Assembly (NCBI GenBank): GCA_963755395.1
Contig: CAVWJJ010000003.1
Span: forward strand, 248,001-312,000
DNA length: 64,000 nt
From: DAHVFK01 sp963755395
GTDB taxonomy: Bacteria > Pseudomonadota > Gammaproteobacteria > Burkholderiales > SG8-39
Direction of reading: 5' to 3'
Shown piece after piece: positions 25,026-33,609 of the stretch. The notes beneath the pieces are model-generated. The model had not been told where the DNA came from. It saw only the letters and a list, made by a program, of their open reading frames with translations, and made no database searches. A program made the translations under genes and the position numbers. Each line of letters starts with the position of its first letter. Position 1 is the stretch's first letter.

Positions 25026-26348
25026 ATGCCGCGGGCCGCGCTTTCAATCACGAGCATCGTGCTCGGGCTGGCATTGGCCGTCCTGAGTTTTTCCGCGCTC
25101 GCGGACCAGATCCTCGACCGGGCAAAGCGGTTACTGGAGCAGAAGCAGCCCGCGCAGGCTTACGAGCTGCTGTTCCCGCTCGAAGCCGACCGTGCCGGGA
25201 ATCCGGAATTCGACTATCTGCTGGGCATCGCCGCGCTCGATTCCGGCCACCGGGAACGTGCCATCTTCGCGCTCGAGCGCGCGCTGGCAGTGCAGCCCGA
25301 CAACGCGCTCGCCCGGGCGGAAATCGCACGCGCTTACCTGGCGGTCGGCGAAAAAGATACCGCGCGGCGCGAGTTCGAGAACGTCAAGCGCGAGCCGATC
25401 CCCGCCGAGGCAAGGGCCACCATCGACCGCTACCTGTCGGCCATCACGGCGGCGGAAACGACCCAGGTGCAGGGCTACATCGAGCTCGGCATGGGCACCG
25501 ACAGCAACGTGAACAGCGCGACCAGCAGCTCGCAGATCGCACTGCCCTCCTTCGGCGGCCTGATCGCGACCTTGAACTCGGCCGCGACGAAGCAAGGCGA
25601 CAACTTCAGTACCGTTACCGGCGGGATCAACTTCACCCGCAAACTGAACGAGCGCTGGTCGCTGGTCGGCGGCCTCGCGGGCAACACCAAGATGAATCAG
25701 CACCAAGACCAGTTCGACACGGCCACCCTGGATGGCAACCTCGGCGCGCGCTGGGCCGCGGACAACGACGCGCTGACCCTCGCCACGCAGCTGCAGACCT
25801 TCGAGGTCGACAATTCGCGCTACCGCGACTCGCGCGGCCTGATCGGGCAGTGGCAGCACAACCTGGACGAGCGGCGCCAAGTCACCGGCTACGTGCAATA
25901 CGCGCAGCTGCGCTACCCGACCCAGAGCATCCGCGACGCCAGTCGCAGCATCGGCGGCGTCGCGTACGCGCAAGCGTTTTCCGGCCGGGCCTCGCCGGTG
26001 CTCTTTCTGAGCGTGTACGGTGGCGACGAATCCGTGCTCGCCGACGGGGTGCCGCATCTGGGGCACAAGCCGGTCGGGCTGCGTATCGGGGGCCAGTTCG
26101 AGCCGGCCGAAGGCTGGACCGCGTTCGGCGGGGTCAACTTCGAGGAGCGCCGCTACGGCGGCCCGGAGCCGATCTTTCTCGTCACGCGCAAGGACAAGCA
26201 GACCGACGTTCGCCTCGGCGCGAGCTACCTGATGCGCGCGGGAACGACCCTGATCGTGCAGGTGGTGGACACCGATAACGAATCGAACATCGATCTCGAC
26301 CGGTTCCGCCGCCAGGTGGGGACGGTCACGGTTCGTTTCGATTTCTGA
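25026..26348 (+). CDS. TPR and outer-membrane beta-barrel protein, Slam (type XI secretion)-like
   Basis: 440 residues with ATG after GGGGAG. A signal peptide (about 1-26, ending FSALADQ) is followed by a helical TPR part (about 28-140: LLEQKQPAQAYELLFPLEAD, GHRERAIFALERALAVQPDNALARAEIARAYLAVGE by parts). From about 150 there are some 290 residues of alternating amphipathic strands, starting GYIELGMGTDSNVNSATSS and ending VTVRFDF with the terminal Phe of outer-membrane barrels. This TPR-plus-barrel order, size and the G.DSNVN motif match Slam/DUF560 proteins, which export TbpB-like cargo across the outer membrane. Family assignment is by architecture only. The next gene encodes a candidate cargo. 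Confidence 0.7.
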   Translation: MPRAALSITSIVLGLALAVLSFSALADQILDRAKRLLEQKQPAQAYELLFPLEADRAGNPEFDYLLGIAALDSGHRERAIFALERALAVQPDNALARAEIARAYLAVGEKDTARREFENVKREPIPAEARATIDRYLSAITAAETTQVQGYIELGMGTDSNVNSATSSSQIALPSFGGLIATLNSAATKQGDNFSTVTGGINFTRKLNERWSLVGGLAGNTKMNQHQDQFDTATLDGNLGARWAADNDALTLATQLQTFEVDNSRYRDSRGLIGQWQHNLDERRQVTGYVQYAQLRYPTQSIRDASRSIGGVAYAQAFSGRASPVLFLSVYGGDESVLADGVPHLGHKPVGLRIGGQFEPAEGWTAFGGVNFEERRYGGPEPIFLVTRKDKQTDVRLGASYLMRAGTTLIVQVVDTDNESNIDLDRFRRQVGTVTVRFDF

Positions 26349-26412
26349 CAATTTCGATCTGCGAAACGTGACATATTTCCGCTAAGGCTGACTCGGGCTT
26401 GGGGGGTACGGC

Positions 26413-27855
26413 ATGAACAGCACAACACCATTCAGGATGAACAAGAGCGCGCTGATGCTCGCGCTGGTTTCAACAGCATTCGCAGGCAATGCCGGCGCAA
26501 GCGCAGGCCGAATCGACTTCAGCATCGGCGGCGTGGTGGCCACCCGGCCCAACGGCCAGGAGCGGCCCCTCGCCAAGGGCGCCGAGCTCGAAAGCGGCGA
26601 CACGATCCGCACCAACAACGGCCGCGCCCAGATTCGCTTCCCGGACGGGGCCTACGTCTCGCTGCAGCCCAACACCGTGTTCGGCGTCAGGGAGTACAAC
26701 TACGAAGGCAGGACTGACGGCAAGGAACGCGGCTTTTTCTCGCTGCTGAAGGGCGCCATGCGGGCGGTCACGGGATTGATCGGCCGCGTCAACCGCAGCA
26801 CCTTTCAGATCACGACCCCGACCGCGACCGTCGGCATTCGCGGCACCGGCGGGCTGATCGCCGTGCTGCCCGACGGCTCGACCCTGATCCGCGGCAGCAG
26901 CGGCATCTGGTCGCTCAGCAACGCCTCCGGCTCCATCGACGTCCCCGCAGGCGCCAGCGGCCTCGCTCCCGCCGATCCCAACCAGCCGCCGCAGGAAACT
27001 AACGGCATCCCCCATGTCCCGCCCGCGCCGCCACTTGACTACGTCTCCGGCGACCAGCGTACGAGCACCGGGGACCCGATCATTCCGGTCATTCCGTTGC
27101 AGAGCGGGAGCGGCTATGCTGCGGCGACCGCATTCGACGCTTCGGATACCGGCAGTTCCTACTATCCGTACGTCTTCGCCAATACCCCAGTGGACGCCGT
27201 ATTCAACGCGTCCGGCCAGCTCACCGATGTGACGTTGGGACCGTACGACCATTACACGCTGCAACCGGGTGGCTCGAACGTCGATTTCGCCACTGACGGG
27301 GTCCTCGCATGGGGTCGCTGGATCGGGCCAGTCTCAGGCACCTATGGCTGCGAAGGCGCGTGCGGCTTCAGTGCAAACTATGGCCCAAATACGGGACTGC
27401 ACTATGTAATCGGCATGCCGACACCAGTAATGCCGACGAGCGGAAGCGCAATCTTCACATTGCTGGGCGCCACCAGCCCGACCTACACGGATGGCCGCAC
27501 CGCGCCTGGGACGTTCAACGGGTCGCTGGAAGTGTTTTTTGGTGCAGGCGCCGCGACAGTGACCATGGCGTTCTTGGTCAACATGCCGGATGGGAATGGT
27601 TATGTTGTCGGCGGAAGTACGACTACTCAGGGCGGCGCGTTGTTCTCCGCGAGCCCGACGGTAGCCGGAATCGCGGGCAGCGCGTGTGGGTCGGGTTGCT
27701 CCTCGTCTGTTCAGGGATTCTTTGCAGGAACGAACGCTTCTCGCGCAGGCGTTGCATATAACATCCAAGATTATGCGGCGACCGGCGCGACCAGCAACAT
27801 AGTCGGCGCCGCCGCGTTCAAGAACACCGGCGTGCCGGTGCCGCCGCCGCAGTAA
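26413..27855 (+). CDS. Secreted FecR-domain protein with possible TbpB-like C-terminal barrel
   Basis: 480 residues. Sec signal peptide without a lipobox Cys (SALMLALVSTAFAGNAGASA). A FecR-type domain spans about 40-150 (GAELESGDTIRTNNGRAQIRFPDGAYV by parts, LQPNTVFGVREYNY, FQITTPTATVGIRGTGG). After a Pro-rich linker (about 185-225), a Gly/Thr/Ser-rich beta region runs to the end, with motifs reminiscent of TbpB-type barrels: VLAWGRWIG, GSLEVFFGAGAATVTM, VQGFFAGTNASRAGVAYNI and NIVGAAAFK. Cys residues occur as pairs in YGCEGACG and ACGSGCSS. The C-terminal half is less GC-rich than its neighbours. It sits 64 bases after the Slam-like gene and six before the glycosyltransferase. Confidence 0.65.
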   Translation: MNSTTPFRMNKSALMLALVSTAFAGNAGASAGRIDFSIGGVVATRPNGQERPLAKGAELESGDTIRTNNGRAQIRFPDGAYVSLQPNTVFGVREYNYEGRTDGKERGFFSLLKGAMRAVTGLIGRVNRSTFQITTPTATVGIRGTGGLIAVLPDGSTLIRGSSGIWSLSNASGSIDVPAGASGLAPADPNQPPQETNGIPHVPPAPPLDYVSGDQRTSTGDPIIPVIPLQSGSGYAAATAFDASDTGSSYYPYVFANTPVDAVFNASGQLTDVTLGPYDHYTLQPGGSNVDFATDGVLAWGRWIGPVSGTYGCEGACGFSANYGPNTGLHYVIGMPTPVMPTSGSAIFTLLGATSPTYTDGRTAPGTFNGSLEVFFGAGAATVTMAFLVNMPDGNGYVVGGSTTTQGGALFSASPTVAGIAGSACGSGCSSSVQGFFAGTNASRAGVAYNIQDYAATGATSNIVGAAAFKNTGVPVPPPQ

Positions 27856-27861
27856 AGACAG

Positions 27862-29862
27862 TTGTCGCTCGACGCGGCGCTCGAGCACCTGTGCGCCGGC
27901 CAGCCGCAGGCGGCGCTGCCGCTGCTCGAAGCCCATGTCGCCGCTCACCCGTCCGACGCGGGGGTGTGGTTCCTGGTCGGCGCCTGCCGGCATCAGCTCG
28001 GCAACGCGGCGGAAGCACTTGAGGCGTTCGAGCGTTCGCTCGCGCTCTCTCCTGATCCGAACGCGACTTACGCGAGCGCCGTCGCGCTGGAGGATCTCGG
28101 CCGGTTCGACGATTCGCTCGCGCGTTACGACGCCGCGCTGAGCCGGGTTCCCGGGCACGAAGATGCGCTGCACAACCGCGGCCTGCTGCTCGCGCGACTG
28201 GGGCGGCTCGAAGAGGCTGAACGCAGCCACCGGCGCTACGTCGAGTTGCACCCGGATTCGCTTCGCGCGCACAGGGACATCGCGGAGATTCTGCTCGCGC
28301 TAAGCCGCTACGAGGAAGCGATCGACGAGCTCAACCGGATCTTGGCGCGCGCGCCGCGAGACGCGATCGCACTGCTGAAGCGCGGTGTCGCCCTCGCCGC
28401 GTTGCGGCGATTTGACGAGTCTAGGACATCAATCGGCGTGGCGCTCGCTGCCGACCGGCCCGCTGTGATGCGTTTCATCCGGAACCTGGCGCCGCAGGCC
28501 GAGCCCGAGGTCATGCTGGCGCCGCAGAACATCTTTCTTTGGCGCCGCTATGTGGCGCAGGGCGCATGCGACTGGCAAGGATGGCAGAACTACGTGGACG
28601 ATTTCCGGCGTGCGATCGGCAATCCCGGGCTGCCGCTCGACCGCGCGCTCGCCTTCTCGGCGCTGCATCTGCCGCTCGACGAGAGCGAACGGCATGCGCT
28701 CGCGCGTCGCATTGCCGTGCAAATCGAGCGCAAGATCTCGCCGCTGCCGGTGCGCTCGGCAACGGGCCACGAGCGCCTTCGCATCGGTGTGCTGTCGCCC
28801 GACCTGCGCGAGCACCTCAACGCATACTTGCTGCTGCCTCTATTAGAGCTGATCAATCGCCGCCACTTCGAGATCTTCGCCTATTCGCTCGGCGCCGATG
28901 ACGGCAGCGCAATCCGCGGTATGGTGAACGCGGCGGTCGATCGCTTTCACGATCTCTCCGGGCGCAACGACCGCGACGCCGCCAACCTCATCCGGGCGGA
29001 CGAAATCGACATTCTGGTCGATTGCGCCGGTCATACGACGGGAAGCCGGTTCGAGATTACCGCGCAGCGTCCGGCGTCGGTGCAGGCGCTTTACCTTGCG
29101 TATCCGTCCACGATCGGTTCGAAGCGGGTCGATTTTGCGATCGTCGACCGCGTCGCCGCGCCGCCCGGATCGGAAGCGAACTGGTCCGAGGTGCTCATCT
29201 ACCTGCCCGACACCTATTTCCTCTATGATTTCCGCGCGCCGATGCCGCGATTGGTGGTTTCCAGAGCCGAATATGGCCTGCCGGATGATGCAGTTGTCTA
29301 TTGCGCGGGACACAAGCCGGAGAAGATCACCCCTGACGGTCTGGACCTGTGGCTGAGCGTTCTGGCACAAGTGCCGCGCGCGGTGCTATGGCTGAATGCC
29401 ATGCCGACCGCCGCGGTCGAAAATCTCAGGCGCGAATCCGCGGCCCGTGGGATAAGCCCTGAACGCCTGATATTCGCGCCGTTCGACGCCCGCGAGCGCT
29501 ATCTCGCCCGGCAGCGCTTGGGCGACCTGATGCTCGATGCGGTGCACCATAGCGCCATGACGACCGCCTGCGACGCGCTTGGCGCCGGCCTGCCTGTGCT
29601 GACGCTCAAGGGCGCGACCTTCGCCTCGCGCGCGGGCGAAAGCCTGCTGCGCGCCGCGGGCCTGCCGGAGCTCGTGGCGGCCGATCCTGACGCGTTCGTG
29701 AGGATAGCGACCACCTTAGGTAACGACCGCGCCTTACTAACCGGACTGAAAGACAAACTGCGGGCCAACCGGCAGACGGCGCCCCTGTTCGACACGGTGT
29801 CGCGGGTACGCCAGCTGGAAGCGGCCTTCGCGGAAATGTGGCGACGGCACCGCCAGGCATGA
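27862..29862 (+). CDS. TPR-containing O-GlcNAc-transferase-like glycosyltransferase (GT41)
   Basis: 666 residues from a TTG start six bases after the previous stop. The N-terminal half has TPR units (for example AVALEDLGRFDDSLARYDAA, HNRGLLLARLGRLEEAERSH, LALSRYEEAIDELNRIL). The C-terminal half matches the OGT/SPINDLY catalytic region: RLRIGVLSPDLREHL, HTTGSRFEITAQRPASVQ, the DFAIVDRVAAPPGSE strand, DDAVVYCAGHKPEKITPD, LWLNAMPTAAVENL, RLIFAPFDARERYLARQR, and the nucleotide-sugar end LDAVHHSAMTTACDALGAGLPVLTL. It probably transfers a sugar to protein Ser, Thr or Asn in the cytoplasm. The acceptor is unknown; the adjacent exported protein is a candidate. Confidence 0.85.
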   Translation: MSLDAALEHLCAGQPQAALPLLEAHVAAHPSDAGVWFLVGACRHQLGNAAEALEAFERSLALSPDPNATYASAVALEDLGRFDDSLARYDAALSRVPGHEDALHNRGLLLARLGRLEEAERSHRRYVELHPDSLRAHRDIAEILLALSRYEEAIDELNRILARAPRDAIALLKRGVALAALRRFDESRTSIGVALAADRPAVMRFIRNLAPQAEPEVMLAPQNIFLWRRYVAQGACDWQGWQNYVDDFRRAIGNPGLPLDRALAFSALHLPLDESERHALARRIAVQIERKISPLPVRSATGHERLRIGVLSPDLREHLNAYLLLPLLELINRRHFEIFAYSLGADDGSAIRGMVNAAVDRFHDLSGRNDRDAANLIRADEIDILVDCAGHTTGSRFEITAQRPASVQALYLAYPSTIGSKRVDFAIVDRVAAPPGSEANWSEVLIYLPDTYFLYDFRAPMPRLVVSRAEYGLPDDAVVYCAGHKPEKITPDGLDLWLSVLAQVPRAVLWLNAMPTAAVENLRRESAARGISPERLIFAPFDARERYLARQRLGDLMLDAVHHSAMTTACDALGAGLPVLTLKGATFASRAGESLLRAAGLPELVAADPDAFVRIATTLGNDRALLTGLKDKLRANRQTAPLFDTVSRVRQLEAAFAEMWRRHRQA

Positions 29863-29934
29863 AAGGGAATAGTTCCGCGCACAAGACGGTCCGGTATGCT
29901 TAGATGCAAACCTGTGCAAAAAGGCCTCCGAACC

Positions 29935-31074
29935 ATGAAGACACTGCTGACCCGACTTGCCTGTGCCTGCGCCCTGGGGCTGGCTGCGAGCGCCGCAAGC
30001 GCGCAGGCGGTTCCGGGCGTGACGCCGACCACCATCCTGCTCGGCCAGTCGGCCGCGTTCACCGGGCCGGCGCAGCAGCTGGGGATCCAGATGCGCGATG
30101 GGATGATGCTCTGGTTCAATTACGTCAATGCGCACGGCGGAGTGAACGGACGCACCATCCGCCTGACGACCCGCGACGACGGCTACGAGTCCGACCGAGC
30201 GGAGGCAAACACCCACAAGCTGATCGAGGACGACAAGGTGTTCGCGCTGGTGGGATACGTCGGCACGCCGACCAGCAAGGCATCGTTGCCGGTGTTTACC
30301 AAGGCCAGGGTTCCGTTCGTCGGCCCGTTCACCGGCGCTGAGCTGCTTCGCACCCCCGTCAATCCCTACGTGTTCAACGTCCGCGCGAGCTACTATGACG
30401 AGACCGATCAGATCGTCGAGCAGCTGCTCACGACCGGCAGCAAACGTTTTGCGGTGTTCTACCAGAACGACAGCTACGGTCAAGCCGGCCTGACCGGGGT
30501 CCAGATTGCGGTGAAGAAACGCGGCGGCGAAATCGTCTCGATGGGGACCGTCGAGCGCAACACGGTGGATGTGGCAAAGGCGGTAAAGGCGATCCTGCCG
30601 AGCCGCCCGGACGCGGTGATCATGATCAGCGCCTACAAGTCGATCGCTGCCTTCATCAAGATGGCGAAGCAAGACGGCTATGATGGTCAGTTCTACAACG
30701 TGTCCTTCGTCGGCTCCAAGGCGCTCGCCGACGAGCTCGGCAAGGAAGGTGTGGGGGTCGCGATTTCTCAGGTAGTTCCGTTTCCCTGGAGCCTGAGCGT
30801 GCCGGTCGTGGAAGAATTCAACCAACTGGCCAAGAAGGCGAAGGTCGACGTCAACTTCTCCAGCCTGGAAGGATTCCTAGTCGGGAAGGTCACGGTCGAG
30901 GGATTGCGCCGCGCTGGCAAGGCGCTTACCAGGGAGAGATTCATCGACGCGCTGGACTCGATGAACAACGTGGACTTCGGCGGATTCGCCGTAAGCTACT
31001 CTCCCAAGAATCACAGTGGTTCGATGTACGTCGACCTGACGATCATCGGCCGCGACGGCGGCTTCAAGGACTGA
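29935..31074 (+). CDS. Branched-chain amino-acid-type ABC transporter substrate-binding protein
   Basis: 379 residues, periplasmic. ATG at 29935, with AAGG ten bases upstream, begins a signal peptide MKTLLTRLACACALGLAA; the frame is open further upstream but that adds a non-signal leader. The mature part follows the type I periplasmic fold of Leu/Ile/Val-binding proteins: TTILLGQSAAFTGPAQQLG, NAHGGVNGRTIRLTTRDDGY, KVFALVGYVGTPTS, FAVFYQNDSYGQAGL, RPDAVIMISAYKS. No permease or ATPase gene is near, so it is an orphan receptor or works with a transporter or sensor elsewhere. Convergent with cysS. Confidence 0.87.
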   Translation: MKTLLTRLACACALGLAASAASAQAVPGVTPTTILLGQSAAFTGPAQQLGIQMRDGMMLWFNYVNAHGGVNGRTIRLTTRDDGYESDRAEANTHKLIEDDKVFALVGYVGTPTSKASLPVFTKARVPFVGPFTGAELLRTPVNPYVFNVRASYYDETDQIVEQLLTTGSKRFAVFYQNDSYGQAGLTGVQIAVKKRGGEIVSMGTVERNTVDVAKAVKAILPSRPDAVIMISAYKSIAAFIKMAKQDGYDGQFYNVSFVGSKALADELGKEGVGVAISQVVPFPWSLSVPVVEEFNQLAKKAKVDVNFSSLEGFLVGKVTVEGLRRAGKALTRERFIDALDSMNNVDFGGFAVSYSPKNHSGSMYVDLTIIGRDGGFKD

Positions 31075-31090
31075 ACGGGAGGGGATTCCC

Positions 31091-32455
31091 TCAGCCGCGG
31101 CGCCAAGTGGTGCCTGCCGGCCCATCCTCGAGAATGATGCCAGCGGCTGCCAGCGCGCCGCGTTCGGCGTCGGCCGCCGCGTAGTTCCTCTGCTTCTTGA
31201 ACGCTGCACGGCGGGCAATCCGGCGCTCGATCTCGGCGTCATCCAGCGTGGTGCCCGGACCGGCGCGCAGAAAATCCTGCGCGTCGCGCTGCAGGATGCC
31301 GAGTACGCCGCCTAGCGCGCGCAGTTGGGGCGCAAGCGCGACGGCGCCCCGGTTCACTTCGTTCGCGAGGTCGAACAGCACCGCGACTGCTTCCGGTGTA
31401 CCGAAATCGTCGTCCATGGCGGCTCTGAAGCGAGCCGCGTGCGGCTCGTTCCAGTCGACCGGGGCAGGCGCAGCGGGGCTGCCTCTGAGCGCGGTATAAA
31501 GCCGCGTCAATGCGGCCTTCGCGTCCTGCATGTGCGAACCCGAGTAGTTGAGCGGGCTGCGGTAGTGCGCGCGCACGATGAAGAAACGCACCACCTCGGG
31601 ATCGAACGATGCCAGGATGTCGCGCACCGTGCGGAAATTGCCGAGCGACTTGGACATCTTTTCCTCGTCCACGCGCACGAAGCCGTTGTGCATCCAGAAA
31701 TTGACGAAAGTCTTGCCGCTCGCACCCTCGGATTGCGCAATTTCGTTCTCGTGGTGTGGAAACTGCAGGTCCTCACCGCCACCGTGGATATCGAAGTGCT
31801 CGCCGAGCAGCGCGCAACTCATCGCCGAGCACTCGATGTGCCAGCCCGGGCGTCCCTCCCCCCATAGCGACGGCCATTTCGGCTCGTCCGGCTTTGAATG
31901 CTTCCAGAGCACGAAATCGAGCGGATCCTGCTTCGAAGTGTCCACCGAGACACGCTCGCCCGCGCGCAACTCGTCGAGGGACTTGCCCGAGAGCTTTCCG
32001 TAGCCTGGAAACTTGCGCACGGCGAAATTGACGTCGCCGTCGGCTGCCCGATATGCAAGGCCGCGACGCTCGAGGGCGGAGATCATTTCGAGCATCTGCG
32101 GCACGAAGCGCGTGGCGCGCGGCTGGTGATCTGGCGCATCGACGCCTAGCGCCGCTGCGTCCTCGTCCAAGTAGCGTATGTAGCGCGCGGTGAGCTCGCC
32201 TATCGTTTCGCCATTCTCGATCGCGCGCCGGATGATCTTGTCGTCGATGTCAGTGATGTTGCGCACGTACGTGACGCGATAGCCGCTTTCGCGCAGCCAT
32301 CTGCGCACCATGTCGAACACCACCATCACCCGCGCATGCCCCAGGTGGCAATAGTCGTACACCGTCATGCCGCAGACGTACATGCGCACGGTGCCTGCGT
32401 GGATCGGCTCGAAGGCCTGCTTGCTTCTACCCAGCGTGTTGTAGATCGTGAGCAT
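31091..32455 (-). CDS. cysS: Cysteinyl-tRNA synthetase
   Basis: Charges tRNA-Cys. 454 residues, class I synthetase. The HIGH-type motif is HLGH at 37-40 within CGMTVYDYCHLGHARV, where Cys28 is a zinc ligand. The other zinc ligands are in the region GWHIECSAMSCALLG and FPHHENEIAQSEG; KMSKSLGNF carries the second signature. The C-terminal DALR-like helical domain has AMDDDFGTPEAVAVLFDLA. Frame intact. Divergent from the TPR gene, 178 bases away, where a promoter for the latter is seen. Confidence 0.97.
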   Translation of the reverse strand: MLTIYNTLGRSKQAFEPIHAGTVRMYVCGMTVYDYCHLGHARVMVVFDMVRRWLRESGYRVTYVRNITDIDDKIIRRAIENGETIGELTARYIRYLDEDAAALGVDAPDHQPRATRFVPQMLEMISALERRGLAYRAADGDVNFAVRKFPGYGKLSGKSLDELRAGERVSVDTSKQDPLDFVLWKHSKPDEPKWPSLWGEGRPGWHIECSAMSCALLGEHFDIHGGGEDLQFPHHENEIAQSEGASGKTFVNFWMHNGFVRVDEEKMSKSLGNFRTVRDILASFDPEVVRFFIVRAHYRSPLNYSGSHMQDAKAALTRLYTALRGSPAAPAPVDWNEPHAARFRAAMDDDFGTPEAVAVLFDLANEVNRGAVALAPQLRALGGVLGILQRDAQDFLRAGPGTTLDDAEIERRIARRAAFKKQRNYAAADAERGALAAAGIILEDGPAGTTWRRG

Positions 32456-32569
32456 CCGGGGCCACTATGCTCGCCGCATTCTCGTGACGGTCGAGGGAAC
32501 CATGCGCGGCGCAGCCATTCAAAAGCCACAGGAAGCGCGCGCTGCAGTGCAAAAGAGAGTCGTTCGACG

Positions 32570-32598
32570 TTGTTGCAGGCCGGGGGTTAGTCTAGAAT
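32570..32598 (+). promoter_or_regulatory. Sigma-70 promoter of the TPR/NTF2-like gene
   Basis: TTGTTG at 32570-32575 and TAGAAT at 32593-32598 with 17 bases between, in the 178-base gap between cysS and the TPR gene. Predicted start near 32605, about 29 bases before the ATG at 32634. I see nothing else definite in this gap. Confidence 0.5.
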
Positions 32599-32633
32599 GC
32601 GTTGTTTCGTAGAGCCTTGAAAAGTATAACACA

Positions 32634-33609
32634 ATGGTCGATTCTGTTCTGTGTCGCACGGCATTCCAGCGCGTCGTCCGGGCGCTACTGTTAGGCACCG
32701 TACTGGGCGCATCCGCGGCGCATGCAGACGACATGCAGCAGGCGAACGCTTTGCTCAAGTCGGGCCGCTATCCGCAGGCGCTCGAACACGTGGATAAGGT
32801 GATCGCCGCGAAGCCCCAAGATCCGCAGGCACGTTTTCTCAAGGGACTGATCCTCACCGAGCAGGGCGATACCAAGGACGCAATCGAAGTGTTCCAGAAG
32901 CTTACGCAGGATTACCCGGATCTGCCCGAGCCCTACAACAACCTCGCCGTGATCTACGCCGGCAAGGGACACTACGAGAAGGCGCGCGCTGCGCTCGAAA
33001 AGTCCATCCGCACCCACTCCAGCTACGCCACCGCCTACGAGAATCTGGGCGACGTCTATGCCAGGCTCGCAAGCCAGGCCTACGACAAGGCGCTGCAGCT
33101 CGACTCCTCCAACTCGACGGCACAAAGCAAACTGATGCCGGTGCGCAGCTTGGTCGGTCCTGGGCCGCAGCCTGTGGCCACCGCGGAGGGCAAGGTGGCC
33201 AAGCCGGTCGAACATGCGGTGGCTCAGCCCTTGCCCGCGCCCGAGACTGCGCCTGCACCGGCGGCCGACCCGCGCACCGAGGTGCTCGAGACGGTCGATG
33301 CATGAGCCAGAGCCTGGTCGAGCCAGGATGTCGACGCCTATCTCGCGCACTATGCCCCCGACTTCAAGACGCCGCACGGCCCCGCGCAACGCGTGGGAGA
33401 AGCTGCGCCGCAGCTGCGTCGCCGGACCCAAGTCGATCGCGGTCGAAATCAAGTCGCCCGAGGTGACCCGGGAGGGGGAAGCGGAGGTACGCGTCACGTT
33501 CCGCCAGATCTACCGCTCCGACAGCTTCAGCGGTAGCAGCAACAAGATGCTCGACATGGTGAAGATCGACGGACGATGGCTGATCCGGCAGGAGCGGGCA
33601 GGCGGCTGA
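32634..33609 (+). CDS. TPR protein with C-terminal NTF2/SnoaL-like domain (interrupted by TGA and a frameshift)
   Basis: Signal peptide (RVVRALLLGTVLGASAAHA), then TPR units about 33-165 (ANALLKSGRYPQALEHVDKV, ARFLKGLILTEQGDTKDAIE, YENLGDVYARLASQAYDKAL), then a Pro/Ala linker. TGA at 33303-33305 stops it after TVDA, but the same frame goes on ARAWSSQDVDAYLAHYAPDFK, a typical NTF2-like start in which Trp (TGG) would be expected at the TGA. A one-base insertion near 33387 then shifts to NAWEKLRR and MLDMVKIDGRWLIRQERAGG. The stop overlaps the next ATG by one base, so the two genes form an operon. Function unknown, probably envelope-linked. Confidence 0.75.

Noticed and set aside
25004..26351. 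Long open frames on other frames and on the opposite strand of the Slam-like gene
   Set aside because: They are low-complexity Arg/Ala-rich shadows common in GC-rich DNA. The chosen frame has a signal peptide, TPRs, a beta-strand pattern and a ribosome site.
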